The notes beneath the pieces are model-generated. The model had not been told where the DNA came from, searched no databases, and worked only from the letters and a program-made list of their open reading frames with translations. A DNA stretch of 64,000 nt, taken from contig OZ023267.1 in assembly GCA_964006375.1 (NCBI GenBank), positions 33,851,266 to 33,915,265 on the forward strand, given 5' to 3'. Below, in pieces: positions 39,745 to 52,830 of the stretch. Origin of the DNA: Tillus elongatus. Taxonomy: Eukaryota; Arthropoda; Insecta; Coleoptera; Cleridae. Position 1 is the stretch's first letter. Every line of letters starts with the position of its first letter. Position numbers and translations under genes: made by a program.

Positions 39745-40255
39745 GGTCGCCTTGTCAATATAGATGAGACATGGGTCCATCGCTATGATTCAGAGACTGA
39801 AGAGCAATCGAAATCGATCCAAAAAATTCCGTCAAGATGACAACACTCTAGCATCAGTCTTATAGGACAAAGTTGAAATAATTATGCTAGATTGATACAA
39901 GATAGTACGTTGTTAACTAAATTACGCAAGAACATTTGAGAAAAATGCCGCGAAAATCTGGCGAAAGGTGTGGTCTTTTTTGCAAGACAACGCGCCTGCT
40001 CACAAGTCGTTGACTGCACTGCAAACAATTGATAAAATCAGTTGACCACCCGCCCTATTCTCCGCATTTAGTGCCATCAGACTATTATTTGTACCCAAAG
40101 CTTCACAAATATTTAAAAGGCAAACGATTTTCGACAAACAACGAAGTCATAGGTGCCGTTGGGGAGTGGTTTGAACGCCATTAGATAAAGATTTTTCCTG
40201 TGAGTCTACACAAACTCTATTACTGCCAGGCTCTTCAGACTGCTGTGGCCATATA
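39745..40255 (+). pseudogene. mariner (DD34D) transposase remnant
   Basis: NIDETWVHRYDSETEEQSK near 39755-39810 (first Asp in IDETW), FLQDNAPAHKS near 39985-40015 (second Asp), then HPPYSPHLVPSDYYLYPKLHKYLKG near 40045-40120 with the third Asp in PSDYY, and a C-terminal block VGEWFE near 40165. Stops and shifts separate the parts. All three Asp codons are still present. TIRs not identified. Confidence 0.8.
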
Positions 40256-40499
40256 ATAAAATAAATACCCTTATTTTCCATTGTTGAATGAGTGTACTTT
40301 TAAAAATGATCAAGGAAGTGAAGGCGTGTATCCAGTTGAATTCTGAGACAACGATTCTCCCCTGAAGAATAATTCAGTTCTTCATTTTCGGGGAAATATC
40401 ATCTGTAAAGGAATCGACTGTCCCACTGCATTTTCCCACCAAGCAATATTTACATTTTAACTCATTTCTGCACTTGTGAGGCCACCTACTTATCATAGT

Positions 40500-40690
40500 A
40501 CGTATTGATATCTTATTCGTAACCGTAACACACTTGCTGCGTCCGTAGTTTTTAATTAGGTCTTTATCTTAGCCGATACCATAACGCACTTGCTGCGTCA
40601 GTACTTCTTTCATAACGCATATTGATACCTTATTCATTACCATAACGCACGTTTTGCGACAGTATTAGTGAATTTTCTAAGAGAAAATTC
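40500..40690 (-). repeat. three (TA)n-family ends in tandem
   Basis: ACCGTAACACACTTGCTGCGTC, ACCATAACGCACTTGCTGCGTC and ACCATAACGCACGTTTTGCGAC follow at about 40525, 40570 and 40640, each separated by 40-70 bp, then a complete terminal hairpin (40665-40694). Confidence 0.8.
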
Positions 40691-40764
40691 ACTAATGGGG
40701 AGATCCCCAATCTTCATATGAGCGCGAACTGGGACCCCTAAAGCCCATATCCAGGGTCACTTTC

Positions 40765-40855
<91 letters not shown>

Positions 40856-41500
40856 TGCGTGTATCTCACCGATAACTCAAACAATAATGGCCCCATTTTG
40901 ATAAAATGGCACGTACCTTCCTTTTGTAAGTGGCTTGGATAAGTTCGTTAGCCAGGAAAATCGAGCCAGGTTTTCCGGGAAAATTTTGGGTTTTCTTTCG
41001 GATTTTTTTTATCTCCAAGAATAAAAAAGCTATGGTAACCAAATTTGGTACGTAAGTGTATGATATTAAAAGGAAACTATGTGCCAAAATCTATATTTCT
41101 ATGTTACAAGAAAAAAAGTTATACAAAATATTTGGTGCCAGATCATTACTATGAAAATTCACTACCATAACGCATTTGCTGCGCACAGACTTTTTTAAAA
41201 TTTAGTTCCATAATTCAGTCCACAGAAGTAAAAAATTCAAAAGTCGCGATCTCCTCACTCGAGGATTTTTCTGCGAGAATTTGTTTAAAACACGACTACT
41301 AGACTATTAAACCAAGAAATTTATAACTTAAACTACTACCAAAGCATCAGGGAATGGGTCTATTTGCAATGAATTTTCTGCAGATATTTTAGTAAAGTGA
41401 AAGACAATGGCGGTTGAAACTAAAAGCTTTGTAAAAAACACTACAAGCCACATTTCTTCTACATAACCCGTATTTAATTCAGCAACTTTGTTTTCAAAAT
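40691..41500 (-). repeat. (TA)n-core element, longer-body variant
   Basis: GAGCGCGAACTGGGACC block, core 40768-40853, body, an end motif near 41155-41185, then a forward CATCAGGGAATGGG block near 41345. At least two fragments are joined. Confidence 0.7.
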
Positions 41501-41909
41501 AGCCCATTTTACCTCAGTACCTCCTTGTGTCTAATTTGGAAAACTCAGCGACAAGTTTTTTTGGGCAAAATCGGAGCTAAATTCTGTCGTTATAATATAC
41601 ACAAGTCTAATTGAAGACCTCGCAGCAACAAGGAGGTATCTACATTTTTTGACCAAAATGAGTTATCTGCTGTATTCTATACAAATAAATTATGTTTATC
41701 GGTTGGTGCAACAAGGGAGTTTCAAGTGCACTGAGTAGGATGTGAGGGACGAGTTTACATATACATCCTATATTGTTTGGCGCAACAACAATTTACATGT
41801 ATCAGATACATCGATTTGCTCCAAACGTCAAGGCACAAACGATTTTAGAGAACCATATACTCCTAACCTAAATTTTAGTGCTGTCAGACGTAACTTTGGC
41901 GGTTCAAAA

Positions 41910-43916
41910 ATGAGCGATTTAGAATGTGATTTAGAGCCTTTTAGTGATGGATCTAGTGACAGTTACGAACCATCTGGCACTGAGATTACCGATAACGAAG
42001 ATAGCGATAATTCTAATGTTCCCGCTGTGAAGAAAAGAAAAACAAGGAACGACAAGAACTGGAAGAGAAATCTTAGAAAACGATTACTAGCAAAGGGAAA
42101 AGCACACACTATTGCAAGAAATAAGCCAAATCTGCCAAGAAAAACGGTAAATGATTGCTGTTGTAAATATAAATGCTTTGAAAAAGTTTCAGAAGAGAAA
42201 CGTGCCTTAATAATCCAAAATTTCAACAAAATGGGTGACAAAATGAAGCAAGACATCTATCTCACTGGGCTAATCACAACAAAACCAATCAATCCTAATA
42301 CAGGTAGTGGTAATCGGAAAAAAGATTCCTGTTTATACACGGTAAAAACTTTATTTTATATTTATTGTCTCAACTACTCACGTGTTGTTTTTAGATTCGC
42401 TTGGGTACTCTTCAAGAGAGAGTTTGCAAAAAAGGTTTATGTGCTATGCATGGGGTTTCTGCTAAGAGGGTGGAGCGGCTATTGTCACATATTGCCGTTA
42501 ACAATGCAACAACTGCACCTTCTGATATGAGAGGTAAACATCATAATAGACCTAACAGCATTTTACCTGAAATAATGATGCAAGTTAGTAACCATATTAA
42601 ATCCTTTCCACGGCAAACTTCTCATTATAGTAGATCTCAAAATTTCCAAAAATACTACTTATCACCTGAACTTAATGTCAAAAGGATGCATGAGCTTTAT
42701 TTAGAGAAATTTGAGCCAGATGTGTATAAATATTGGTATACAGAAGAAAAAAATGCCCACAAACCTAAAGTCACCTATGATTTTTACTTTCGTTATTTCA
42801 AAGCGAATTTCAATATTAGTTTTGGGCATCCGAGATCTGATACATGCCAGGTATGTGATAAAATCGACAATCAGTTAAAAGCGAGGAATCATTTTCCAGA
42901 AGATGAGATTAGAAAACTAGAACAAGAAAAATATGTTCACCAGGCGAAAGCCAATGTTTTTTAACAACCTGAGAGAAAAAACAAAGTTGCCTGAAGATAA
43001 TCATCACATTGAAACTCTGTGTTTTGACCATGAACAGAATGCGCCCTTGCCAAAAGTCCCAGCTGGTGACGTCTTTTATTTGAGACAGTTGTGGATGTAT
43101 AACTTTTGTATACATTCCGCAAAACACAGAAAGGCGCATTTCTATATGTACGACGAAATAACCGGCAAAAAGACCCCAAACGAGACTATAAGTTTTCTTA
43201 ATCACTATGTCGAAAATATAATCGACAGGAATGTGAAGATTTTGTATCTGTTTTCAGATAATTGCGGTGCACAAAATCAAAATCAAAGTTTAGTACAATA
43301 TTTGTACACATTAGTAAAAACAGGCCGATTCGACAAGATTATTCATCGTTTTCTTGAGTCTGGGCACAGTTTCTTGCCCTGTGACAGGTGCTTTGGGGTG
43401 GTGGAAAAATATGTCCGTAAAATAGAAAGGATATATATGCGTTCAGATTATATAAGACATTATAAAAATAGTAGTCCGAAACATTTTGTTGTAGTTCCTG
43501 TTACACAGGACATGATTTTTAATTTTGTCGACCACTTTGCTGTGTATTTCAAGAAGATTGTCAGTAATAAGGAAAAGGAGAAGTTTAAAATTTCGCAGTA
43601 CAGGGTTTTTGAATATTCTATTGAACACAAAAATCCAATAAGGTGCAGTGCATCAAGCAACTTCACTATTTCTTCTGAGTTTTTTATATAGAAGCGTCCT
43701 AATGAGTGCCCTGATATAATTAAAAATAGATTATACAATCATCTCCTCCCCCTTAAAAAGAAAAAATATGATAATATTATGCATCTTGCTGAAAAATATG
43801 TCCCCAAAGCTGACCTTGGCTACTATAACACCCTTGTGTCAGACCAATCCAGACAAGTAGTATGTGGTGAAGAAACAGATGTCACAAATTATGGGGAATT
43901 CTCGGACGGAGAGTAA
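41910..43916 (+). pseudogene. transposase-like protein, two exons, one frameshift and one stop
   Basis: Start 41910 (MSDLECDLEP) is preferred over the in-frame 41742. Order: acidic Ser/Asp-rich N-terminus; basic KKRKTRNDKNWKR nuclear-signal-like stretch; CCCKYKCFEKVSEEKRALI zinc-type motif; a 53-bp phase-0 intron 42342-42394 (GTAAAA...TTTTTAG); VCKKGLCAMHGVS; SFGHPRSDTCQVCDK (Cys pair); CFDHEQNAPLP; KAHFYMYDE; LFSDNCGAQNQN; GHSFLPCDRCFGVVEK. The Asp in CFD, LFSD and the last block look like a DDE/D-type triad. A one-base shift in a T6 run near 42960 and TAG at 43689-43691 interrupt it; the same frame then runs to TAA 43914-43916, with AATAAA at about 43981. Function as a transposase is inferred. 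Confidence 0.75.
42342..42394 (+). other. 53-bp spliceosomal intron
   Basis: CACG|GTAAAAAC at the 5' side and GTTGTTTTTAG|ATTCGC at the 3' side. Removing it joins two frames that carry continuous protein similarity-like wording; without splicing the first frame degenerates and stops at 42528-42530. Confidence 0.75.
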
Positions 43917-44238
43917 TTTTACATATTTTTAGTTTTATGTTTTAAGTTTTGTTAACATTATAATCATCTAGTTTCATAAGAATAAATTTTTTATAACTGA
44001 TGTTTTTTTACGTTGTTGAGAGCAAAAAAGAGGTATCTGCCAATTATTTTTATACATTCATGGATTAACCAGAAAACTTATTTTGTGTTTGTATCTGCAA
44101 AAAGGCTTCTCTATGATAGTGTAACATCATTTAAAAAAATCAAAATGCTGTTTTTGGAATAAGTTAGCAATTTATGTTTTATTACCTCCTGTAAAATTTA
44201 AAATAAAACAGATATCTCCTTGTTGCTGCTAGGCCTTC

Positions 44239-45079
44239 AGTTAGATTTATTGCATAGACATATTGTACAATTTTTTACAATAACATGTAATATGGTGTAA
44301 GATACTATATGATCTATAGAAAAGAAACTTTGATACAAAGTTCATAATGGTGTTATCTTACAAGAAATATTTGGTCCATTTAGTTCTCTCGTACGGACAA
44401 AATATAATGAATCTATAAAAAAACCTCTAATTGTGACTTATTTTTGTAATAACAACTCTCAATTTAAACTAATAATAGAAGTAATATTCCAAGAAAAAAC
44501 CTCCGCACATTGATATGGTAATTTCTGATTCTCTCGTACCTATATGATGATCACTTTATTGCGCAAGGTCGACAGGTACGGCATAGATATTACGTCCAGA
44601 CGTTGCATTAGTCATGTAAATAAATCATGCTAACAATTTTTTTAAAAATTATAATGATGAAAGTACGTACCTACATGTACCCACTCTACTGTAAAAAGTT
44701 TCAATGGTATGTTCTGGAAATCCCTTTGTAATAATTAGATAATTGTCATTCATATCGAGTCTCTTATATTGTTTGTTTACGGACGTGGTGCCTAGAGCAG
44801 CATAAATTAATCAATAACCAATCTTTATTTACAATCAACTTAGTTATATTTTGGTGTGGTCAAACCTACTAAATCAAGAATATTTTTTAAAGCCATTATA
44901 TGTTTTTATCGTTCCGAAGACTATTATGTATAGTATGGGATATATCAAATAAATTAAAAACAAATACTACGACAACGATACAATACATGTATACACAATC
45001 AACGAGCCAAAAGACTAACTCTAATATAAAAACATAAAACATAAGGTGTGTGGTATAACATAATAGTATATAACTCCAA
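44239..45079. other. no gene seen
   Basis: AT-rich, no repeats shared with the window. Confidence 0.5.
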
Positions 45080-46150
45080 GTAGATTACTTTAGACTCATA
45101 CAAAAACAAGCAAACTCGTGTAATGAGTAAAACGAGTTATCCAGCATCAGTTTAGTAATGGCTCACGTAAACTGCTTAAAATGTTGTATTCTTTATCTTA
45201 TCTGGTAGCATTTTATGCAGTTTTATTCCCATATAATGTGGAGTTTTTTTGTTTACTTGGTAATGATAACAACAAATCAATACTTCGGGTATTATAACTG
45301 CGTACAACACGATTTGTTGTTAATCTGTGCTAAATTTTAAAGTTAAAGCAACTCTAGGATAGTGTCATAATGCGAATCTCTCTGAACAAAGCCCTGCAGG
45401 AAGTTAAACACGAGGCAGAGCATGCACCTAACTATTTTTTTAATGAAAACATCCGTCAGATTCAGCAATGCACCCCGAAAAATCGCTCCAAAAGGCAACC
45501 TGGAAAAGACGTATGCACAATATATTTTATCTGCTCAAGGCTCATGATAGATCTTAAATTAAAACTGACTCAAAACCCGGAATCAAGGACACTCGTCACA
45601 CAACCACAGTGAATGTCTCAGCAAAGATTACTCTACAAATAGATGCCAAGAGATTTTATGGTGGCAATGTTGCAATGTTTCGTCTCCCATCCTCAAACCA
45701 TGGGCAGGCCAGTTTACGCCCAGCACAAAATTTTACGTAGCTTGTTTTGTCAATATGAACAATAAATCTATTCGTGACAAATTATTTAACGTAGCATTGG
45801 TCTGTATCTCTATTACATTTGGTTTAGCTGTAATGAGAATGGTAGCGGGATACATAACGACGTTCGGTAGCGCAACCATATCATGTACATAAATATTAAA
45901 CAACACAGGCCCAATATAGAACCCTGTGGGACTCCATACTTGACTGCACTTACCTTCGATATGTTAGAAAGGCCGTCAGCACCAGAACATCAATAAATTG
46001 ACTTCTGTTTAGACAGATAGGACTTAAACCAAGCCCCAGTCACACCTCTTACACCGTAGTCCGTCTCCGCCAATTTAGATCAACGCTATGAAATTACCTG
46101 CTGAGTTCGCAAAATACTCTAACACGACACCCTCCAGAATCGAGCGACCC
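45080..46150 (-). pseudogene. LINE reverse transcriptase and tail, heavily decayed
   Basis: On the minus strand GVTGAWFKSYLS near 46030, YGVPQGSILG near 45905-45940 followed after a shift by PVLFNIYVHDM (motif B), then the place of YADD is deleted. The tail near 45190-45230 reads MLPDKIKNTTFKQFT, the usual LINE C-terminal wording. The middle (45370-45840) is not readable. Confidence 0.65.
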
Positions 46151-46814
46151 GAGACTTATAGACTGCATCTATAACAGATTTAATGATGGCAGCATGGTTG
46201 GTAAAAACGTCTGCCGCCGTACTAAAAGGTTCTGGATTTTTTTCCCAACAAAAGCGTCATTTCCCTTTTAGTACATACTGTAAAATTCACATCAACTATG
46301 GTTGTAACATTGTGAGCGCTCAGAGAAATGAATCACAAATAACGTTCCTTTGTACGTATAAGGAATTAGAGTTCGTTAGACAACCCAACCAAGCCGACTT
46401 TTCCGAAAAAATAGTTTTCCCTCAAAACAAATTTGTATTTCCAAAACTTATTATTTTATTTTTCAAATTCAAATTCAAATTCTCCACCATAAAGGACTTG
46501 CTGTGTTCAGAATTTGTTTTTTTTTTGCAGTAAAACTTTGATCTTAGTTAGCTGTTCAATTACAGTTTCTTCCTTTTCGTTTTAGATACATAACATTTCT
46601 AAAATTTGCACACACAGGTGTGAAGCCAGAGAATTAGTCTCTACATGTGTGTTTAATATCTTTTAAGTTTAAATTTTGTACTCGGTGTTTCATTAACCTG
46701 AAAGCTTTAAAATTAATGCATAGCGAAAGTCTCTTTGTATAAGCCATATGTGTATATTATGTACTAATTTCATTTAAATGCCCTCTTTTTATTAGTTTCG
46801 ATAGAGATAAAGAT
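46151..46814. other. no gene supported; family end scrap
   Basis: A 116-codon frame at 46183-46533 shows no known features. Near 46480-46510 lies a degraded (TA)n-family end (CCACCATAAAGGACTTGCTG). Confidence 0.4.
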
Positions 46815-47975
<1,161 letters not shown>

Positions 47976-47982
47976 TATTTTT

Positions 47983-48000
47983 TGGGAGCTCTGCCGGGAC
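47983..48000 (+). promoter_or_regulatory. candidate primer binding site
   Basis: TGGGAGCTCTGCCGGGAC lies 7 nt after the 5' LTR. It starts with TGG as a tRNA 3' complement must, and is similar at 14 of 18 positions to the proline-tRNA primer site known from mammalian retroviruses. The actual primer is uncertain. Confidence 0.45.
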
Positions 48001-48649
48001 GATTCTCGAACAAGAAATTCAGCGTACGTGAGCTTACGTTTGGTGGTGCATCTATTGAACCTTCAAGACAATAAAAACATTAGTAGGCACACTCTTTTGT
48101 TTGGCAGCCTGAAGCTTAAACAGATGTTTTCTGCATTTCTGTATTTGTAATATCTGTATCCAACCAGCAGAGGGTCGTTCAGGCCTTAAATTGCTAAGAA
48201 TCTCAGCCCATTTACCAGCACCGTACTTCCTGTTGCATCAAGTGTTAAGAGGCCCAGCGTTGCCAGTTTGAGACAATCTTTATGTTCTATAAATTTAGAA
48301 AGCTGACTTTTTTCTGAACACTATAATTGCAGACGTGTTTTTAAGAAATGTTTTGATACTTTTTATGTTTTTTTATTTCAAGTGATCTTTTATTTATTTT
48401 TTATTGTAGAAGTAGTTGATTTGATATTTTATTGTGTGCATTTAAATAATTATTTTGTGGATGTAGAACGTTTTATTTCAGCTTTTGATGTTTATTTTAT
48501 TTTGTAAATTGACGCGGACGGATAATACGACGAAAGATATCAGTAAATATTTTATAGGGTACTAGACGAGTTTTAGCTTGATAATTTTATTTTTATTAAG
48601 ACGAAATTAATTAAAATCAATTGAATTTTAATTTATTTAGACGAATTTT

Positions 48650-49023
48650 GAGACGAAAGAAGTAGTGAAGAAGCTGGCCGAGAGTTGTTTGACAAAGAGA
48701 GGGAAGAATGCAGAGAGAGGGCAAAATCCCAAATTCAGACCGTGCAAAGAGAGAACGCCAATACATTTAACAAGAAGCGAAGAAAAGCGACCACGTATAG
48801 TCTTAACCAAATTGTCGCTATTAAAAGAACCCAGTTTGGCACTCAGGCCAAACTGTACCCAAAATTTTTAGGACCTTACAAAATAATAAAAGTCAAGCGT
48901 AACGACCGCTACGATGTGGAAAGGATAGGCAAAGGAGAAGGCCCTAGAATTACGTCAGCCAGCGCAGACTATATGAAGCCCTGGATATATGAGTCTGATT
49001 CATCCGGGTCGGATGAAATGTAG
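48650..49023 (+). pseudogene. integrase C-terminal remnant with GPY/F module
   Basis: Frame 1 reads REECRERAKSQIQTVQREN, then YSLNQIVAIKRTQFGTQ, then the GPY/F module LYPKFLGPYKIIKVKRNDRYDV, and ends at TAG 49021-49023 after an acidic/serine tail. In Ty3/gypsy integrases this region binds DNA or chromatin. The catalytic core is missing. The stop is only 11 nt before the 3' LTR. Confidence 0.85.
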
Positions 49024-49034
49024 GATGACCGAGT

Positions 49035-49375
49035 TGTGGGATTTACCATTGGCCAGCAATTAGTTTTAATTTTTTATTTAGTCTATCATTAGTTTATGAC
49101 GTATGGCAACAGCGCTCACGAATTACTTGAGGTGGTAAATATGAAAGCTCGAGGGTAGCATCGGGAGAGAAGGCCAAGAGAGCCGTAAGACGAAAGACGC
49201 AAATATTATCGGTCTGCATCAATAGCGCTAGCAAATGCATTGTTTAGTTAAAGTTTCTTGTATATAATTGTAATAATAGTTTAGTCAAAAGTGTAAATAA
49301 ATAGGTGTATATAAGTAGGTGAATAAAGTTTGTGTTAAGTTGAAATCACCCAGTGTTTGTGTTACGAGCCAACTC

Positions 49376-49379
<4 letters not shown>
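49035..49379 (+). repeat. 3' LTR
   Basis: Identical to the 5' LTR by eye. The bases just upstream (GGATGACCGAGT) do not look like a normal polypurine tract. Confidence 0.95.

Positions 49380-49382
<3 letters not shown>

Positions 49383-49465
<83 letters not shown>
49383..49465. repeat. (TA)n array, right half
   Basis: Continues the array interrupted at 47628 by the LTR element. Confidence 0.85.
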
Positions 49466-49468
<3 letters not shown>

Positions 49469-49479
49469 TAGTAGTATGT

Positions 49480-49765
49480 TTTATTGATTCAAATTTTACA
49501 GTATGTTCCACAAATAAGCATAAGCTTGTGCTTGCAGTTAACACAATTTCATTTCATGATCTAAACTAAACTATCAGAAATATTTTTATAAAATTTCACT
49601 TTAAAAATTTTGTTCAACGTATGTTTCTTCCTTCTGAATTTCTATCAATAACACTCCTGCAGCTGCCACTAGTATTGCACTACCATTATAAGAGAACTCA
49701 TTCCAATAAAACACCAAATTTCTTAACTAATATTAAAATTCTCACTACTATAATTTTGACATTTT
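49480..49765. repeat. dispersed repeat, copy 1 of 2
   Basis: Shares with 55945-56260 the ordered words ACAAATAAGC, GCTTGTGC, TTGCACTACCA and ATTTTGACATTTT. Possibly a shared LINE 3' region. No coding. Confidence 0.55.
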
Positions 49766-49768
49766 ACT

Positions 49769-49842
<74 letters not shown>

Positions 49843-50185
49843 GTAATAAAAATTGACACTGACCCCGGTTGTGGGTTCTAATGGTCCTAGTTCGCGCTCA
49901 TTTGCAAACAGTTTTTCAAAATTCAAAAGTCGGGATCTCCCCATTAGTGAATTTTTTCTACGAAAATTCACTAAAAACAGTGTACCATATTTTATCAAAA
50001 TTGCTTATTATTTGAAAATGTACAAAAATTTTCCGAAAATTAACTTAAAATGTTTCCGATAAAACTGGTTCCCTAGCCAACAAGCCTAAGGTTAATAGCA
50101 AATTAAGTTATTTAAATTTGAAGGATTTAATAAAAAATCGCTACCAAAACGCACTTACTGCGTCTCGATTTTCTTTTGTTACATA
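49766..50185. repeat. (TA)n-core element pieces
   Basis: Core 49771-49839, GACCCCGGTTGTGGG block, terminal hairpin 49951-49978, then a reversed body ending in the end motif near 50143-50168. Two facing pieces. Confidence 0.7.
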
Positions 50186-50369
50186 TTTTGATAAATCATG
50201 CAAAATGCAATAATATAAGGGTGTTAAAAAAACTGCAGGTATCACCAACGGCTTATCGGCCATCCTGAGATTTTCAAAATAATTTTATAAGATGCAGACA
50301 CTATAATTAGCGTATACATTTTTTCTCGTATCTTGTATAATAACAATTATATTGAGCTTTACCGTAGAA

Positions 50370-51059
50370 ATGCCTCACCCTGTATATATGTAATCAGACA
50401 AAAACTGAAACTAACCCGGGATATGGATTCTAGGGGGCCTAGTTTGCACTGCTTCGAATAAATATTTTCAAAATTCAAAAGTCTCGGTCTCCTCATTAAC
50501 GAATTTCTTTTATGAAAATTAGTTATAAATGATAGACAGTTAAACCATAAACTTAACTAAAACTACTGCAAAAGCATCAGAGGAAGGGTCTATTTGAAAT
50601 GAATTTTCTAAAAATATTTTAGTAAAATGAAGGAAATGGCGGTTGAAGTTGAAACTTATGGGTTTGGAGAACACTCTTCTTGCGACATTTTCTTTACATA
50701 ACACGTATTTGTTTCAGGTTCTTTGTCTAAATGTTGCCACTTTTGACGTTTCAAATCGCGACTGACGTTTTGAGGAAAAGCCCCCTTTTTTTTTTCTTTA
50801 AATGCCTATAACGTCTTTGTCTTTTAATTTACCGATCTAAATTTGGGTACCTGGTTCACTCCTTGTTATTCAAACATGTGTACTAAATTTGGTTCCCCTT
50901 ACTTTATTATTTCCGGAGATCTAAAAATTTTCCGGGAAATCCTAGGCCGATTGTCCTGGGTAACGAACTTATCCAAGCCACTTGCAAAAGGAAGATTCGT
51001 ACCGCATTTTATCAAAATCGCCCATTATTTTTGGAATTATCGGTGTGATACATACATAG

Positions 51060-51123
<64 letters not shown>

Positions 51124-51265
51124 CATGTAAAAATTTAAACGGACCCCGGATATGGGTTCTAGGGGTCCTAGTTTGCGCTCATTTGAAGAAATTTTTTCAA
51201 AATTCAAAATCGGGATCTCCCCATTAGTGACTTTTCTCTACGAAAATTCACTAAAATTAAATTCT
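50370..51265 (+). repeat. (TA)n-core element, longer-body variant
   Basis: CAAAAGCATCAGAGGAAGGG near 50572, CAAAATCGCCCATTATTTTTGGAATTATC near 51014, core 51065-51122, GACCCCGGATATGGGTTCTAGGGG near 51142, terminal hairpin 51223-51254. Preceded at 50395-50520 by a 3'-end scrap. Confidence 0.75.
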
Positions 51266-52514
51266 TTATGGAATAATTGGTCCGAACAGATTCGCTCACT
51301 AAGTCATCCGAGCTAATTACAAAAGAAACACAGGTGTCAAGAAAATGTTTTAAAGTCCAAATGTCGTAATAATTCGCGATTAGCCTATTTTTATAAGAAA
51401 ATTCGCTACAATAACGTAATACCTCAGAACTTAATATAAAACTCATCCTGAAAAAAAGTAGTACTTAAAAAATTACTCATTGTCCATTATACGAACGCTT
51501 GCAGGGGTTTCCCCTTTACACAACTTTGGATAGAAAAATGCAAGCACGTGGCAATGACCTTTATATTTGCGGTTTTGTTTCTACATCGGCTCTCGTGCGC
51601 TGATGAGAAGCATCCAAGTGGATATTTTTGACCTTGCAAGGTAACTCGACTTCTAAGTACCATCTTTCATAACATCCGTATTCTTATTAGTCGTGTCACA
51701 AAGCGACTGTTCGTTGTATTGAACATAAATAATTTGCATTGATACATAACTGTTCTGCTAAGAGACTGTTTTTTCCATACCTTGTTAAAACTGCGTTTTG
51801 TTTTGTATTTACCTAATAATCAGCTCGAAAATAATTTATAATTTGCATAACTGGTTTGTTTTCTTTATGGACATGTGGTTAGCTGTTAGAGGTGAACTAA
51901 CAGCAAAAGACTAGAATAGAAATTTAAGATACCTCTGCAGGTGATAAGACAGCATTTTATTAAAAAAGTAAAACCACTTTGTGTAATTATTATGAACTGT
52001 TTATTTGCAAACGAAGCAGGAATTGTCGTCTGTTATTTCACCTCATGCAGATAAAAACGTTTTCCAGATGATTTTCTCACGGTAGGATTCAAAGAAACGT
52101 ACATCATCATAATTGGTGAATACATAAGCAAATTCTTACAAAGTCTTTGATTTCCAACAACTTCAACTGCGGTTGTGGTAACTTTATCGTGAGAAAAAGT
52201 TGAATACTTTTTAAAAAATCGCTTATGAACTGGAATAAATGTTTATAAAGGTTCCTTATAAGTACATTAATTTTATACTAGAAATTTCCAGAAGAGTTTT
52301 CCTATACAGTACGTGACTACATTATTTATTAAACACTCACTGATAATTAGAAAATAAATACAATCAATTATGAACAGTATTTTACGTAAGTTATGCCTGT
52401 GGCAGGTAGAGATGTGTGACTGATATAAACATCTATCTTAAAATTATGAAGTTTAATATATTTAACGAATTACCAATCTGTTTTTGATATGGTATTCATC
52501 ACTGTACAGGAATT
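51266..52514. other. no gene firmly supported
   Basis: Mostly unique within the window. A 25-codon frame at 51554-51631 (MTFIFAVLFLHRLSCADEK...) resembles a signal peptide but ends in TGA before any donor. A family end scrap lies near 51385-51420. Confidence 0.45.
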
Positions 52515-52830
52515 TCTTAATGAATTTTCGTAGAAAAAATTCACTAATATTCACTTCCCGACCGATAACTCAAAAATCTCTGGACGCAGCAAATGTGTTA
52601 TGGAAGTGAATTTCCATAAAAATGTTTTAATAGCAAATGCGAGCAGGCATCAATCTGATTATCGGTATAGCCTATGTAGTAGAAACAATGTACTATATTT
52701 TATCAAAATTACTTATGGTTTGAAAATATACAAAAATTTTCCGAAAATAAACTTAAAAGCTTACGTTAATAGCAAATTAAGTTATTGAAATTTGAAGGAT
52801 TTAATGAAAATTCGGTAAATTTGCAGGTTA
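52515..52830 (+). repeat. (TA)n-family fragments without core
   Basis: Terminal hairpin 52521-52550, a scrap of the CCGATAACTCAAAAA flank, the start motif at about 52581 and the CAGGCATCAATCTG body block, then a switch to the GC-rich foldback. Confidence 0.65.

Larger units (their letters stand above)
41613..44238 (+). mobile_element. DNA transposon of uncertain superfamily, intron-containing gene
   Basis: Ends GAAGACCTCGCAGCAACAAGGAGGTATCT (41613) and the complement ending GCCTTC (44238) match over about 29 bp with 4 differences, and the match may extend a few bases outward (TCTAA). No target duplication can be fixed. One gene occupies most of the element. Wording of the protein recalls an uncharacterised insect family carried by 4-bp-duplicating elements such as Sola, but I cannot confirm this. 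Confidence 0.7.

Noticed and set aside
42933..43205. Antisense frames within the transposase-like gene
   Set aside because: Plus-strand wording is continuous on both sides and carries all recognisable motifs.
51554..51631. Small signal-peptide-like frame, 25 codons
   Set aside because: It ends at TGA before the nearby CAAG|GTAACT donor, and no promoter or continuation is visible.
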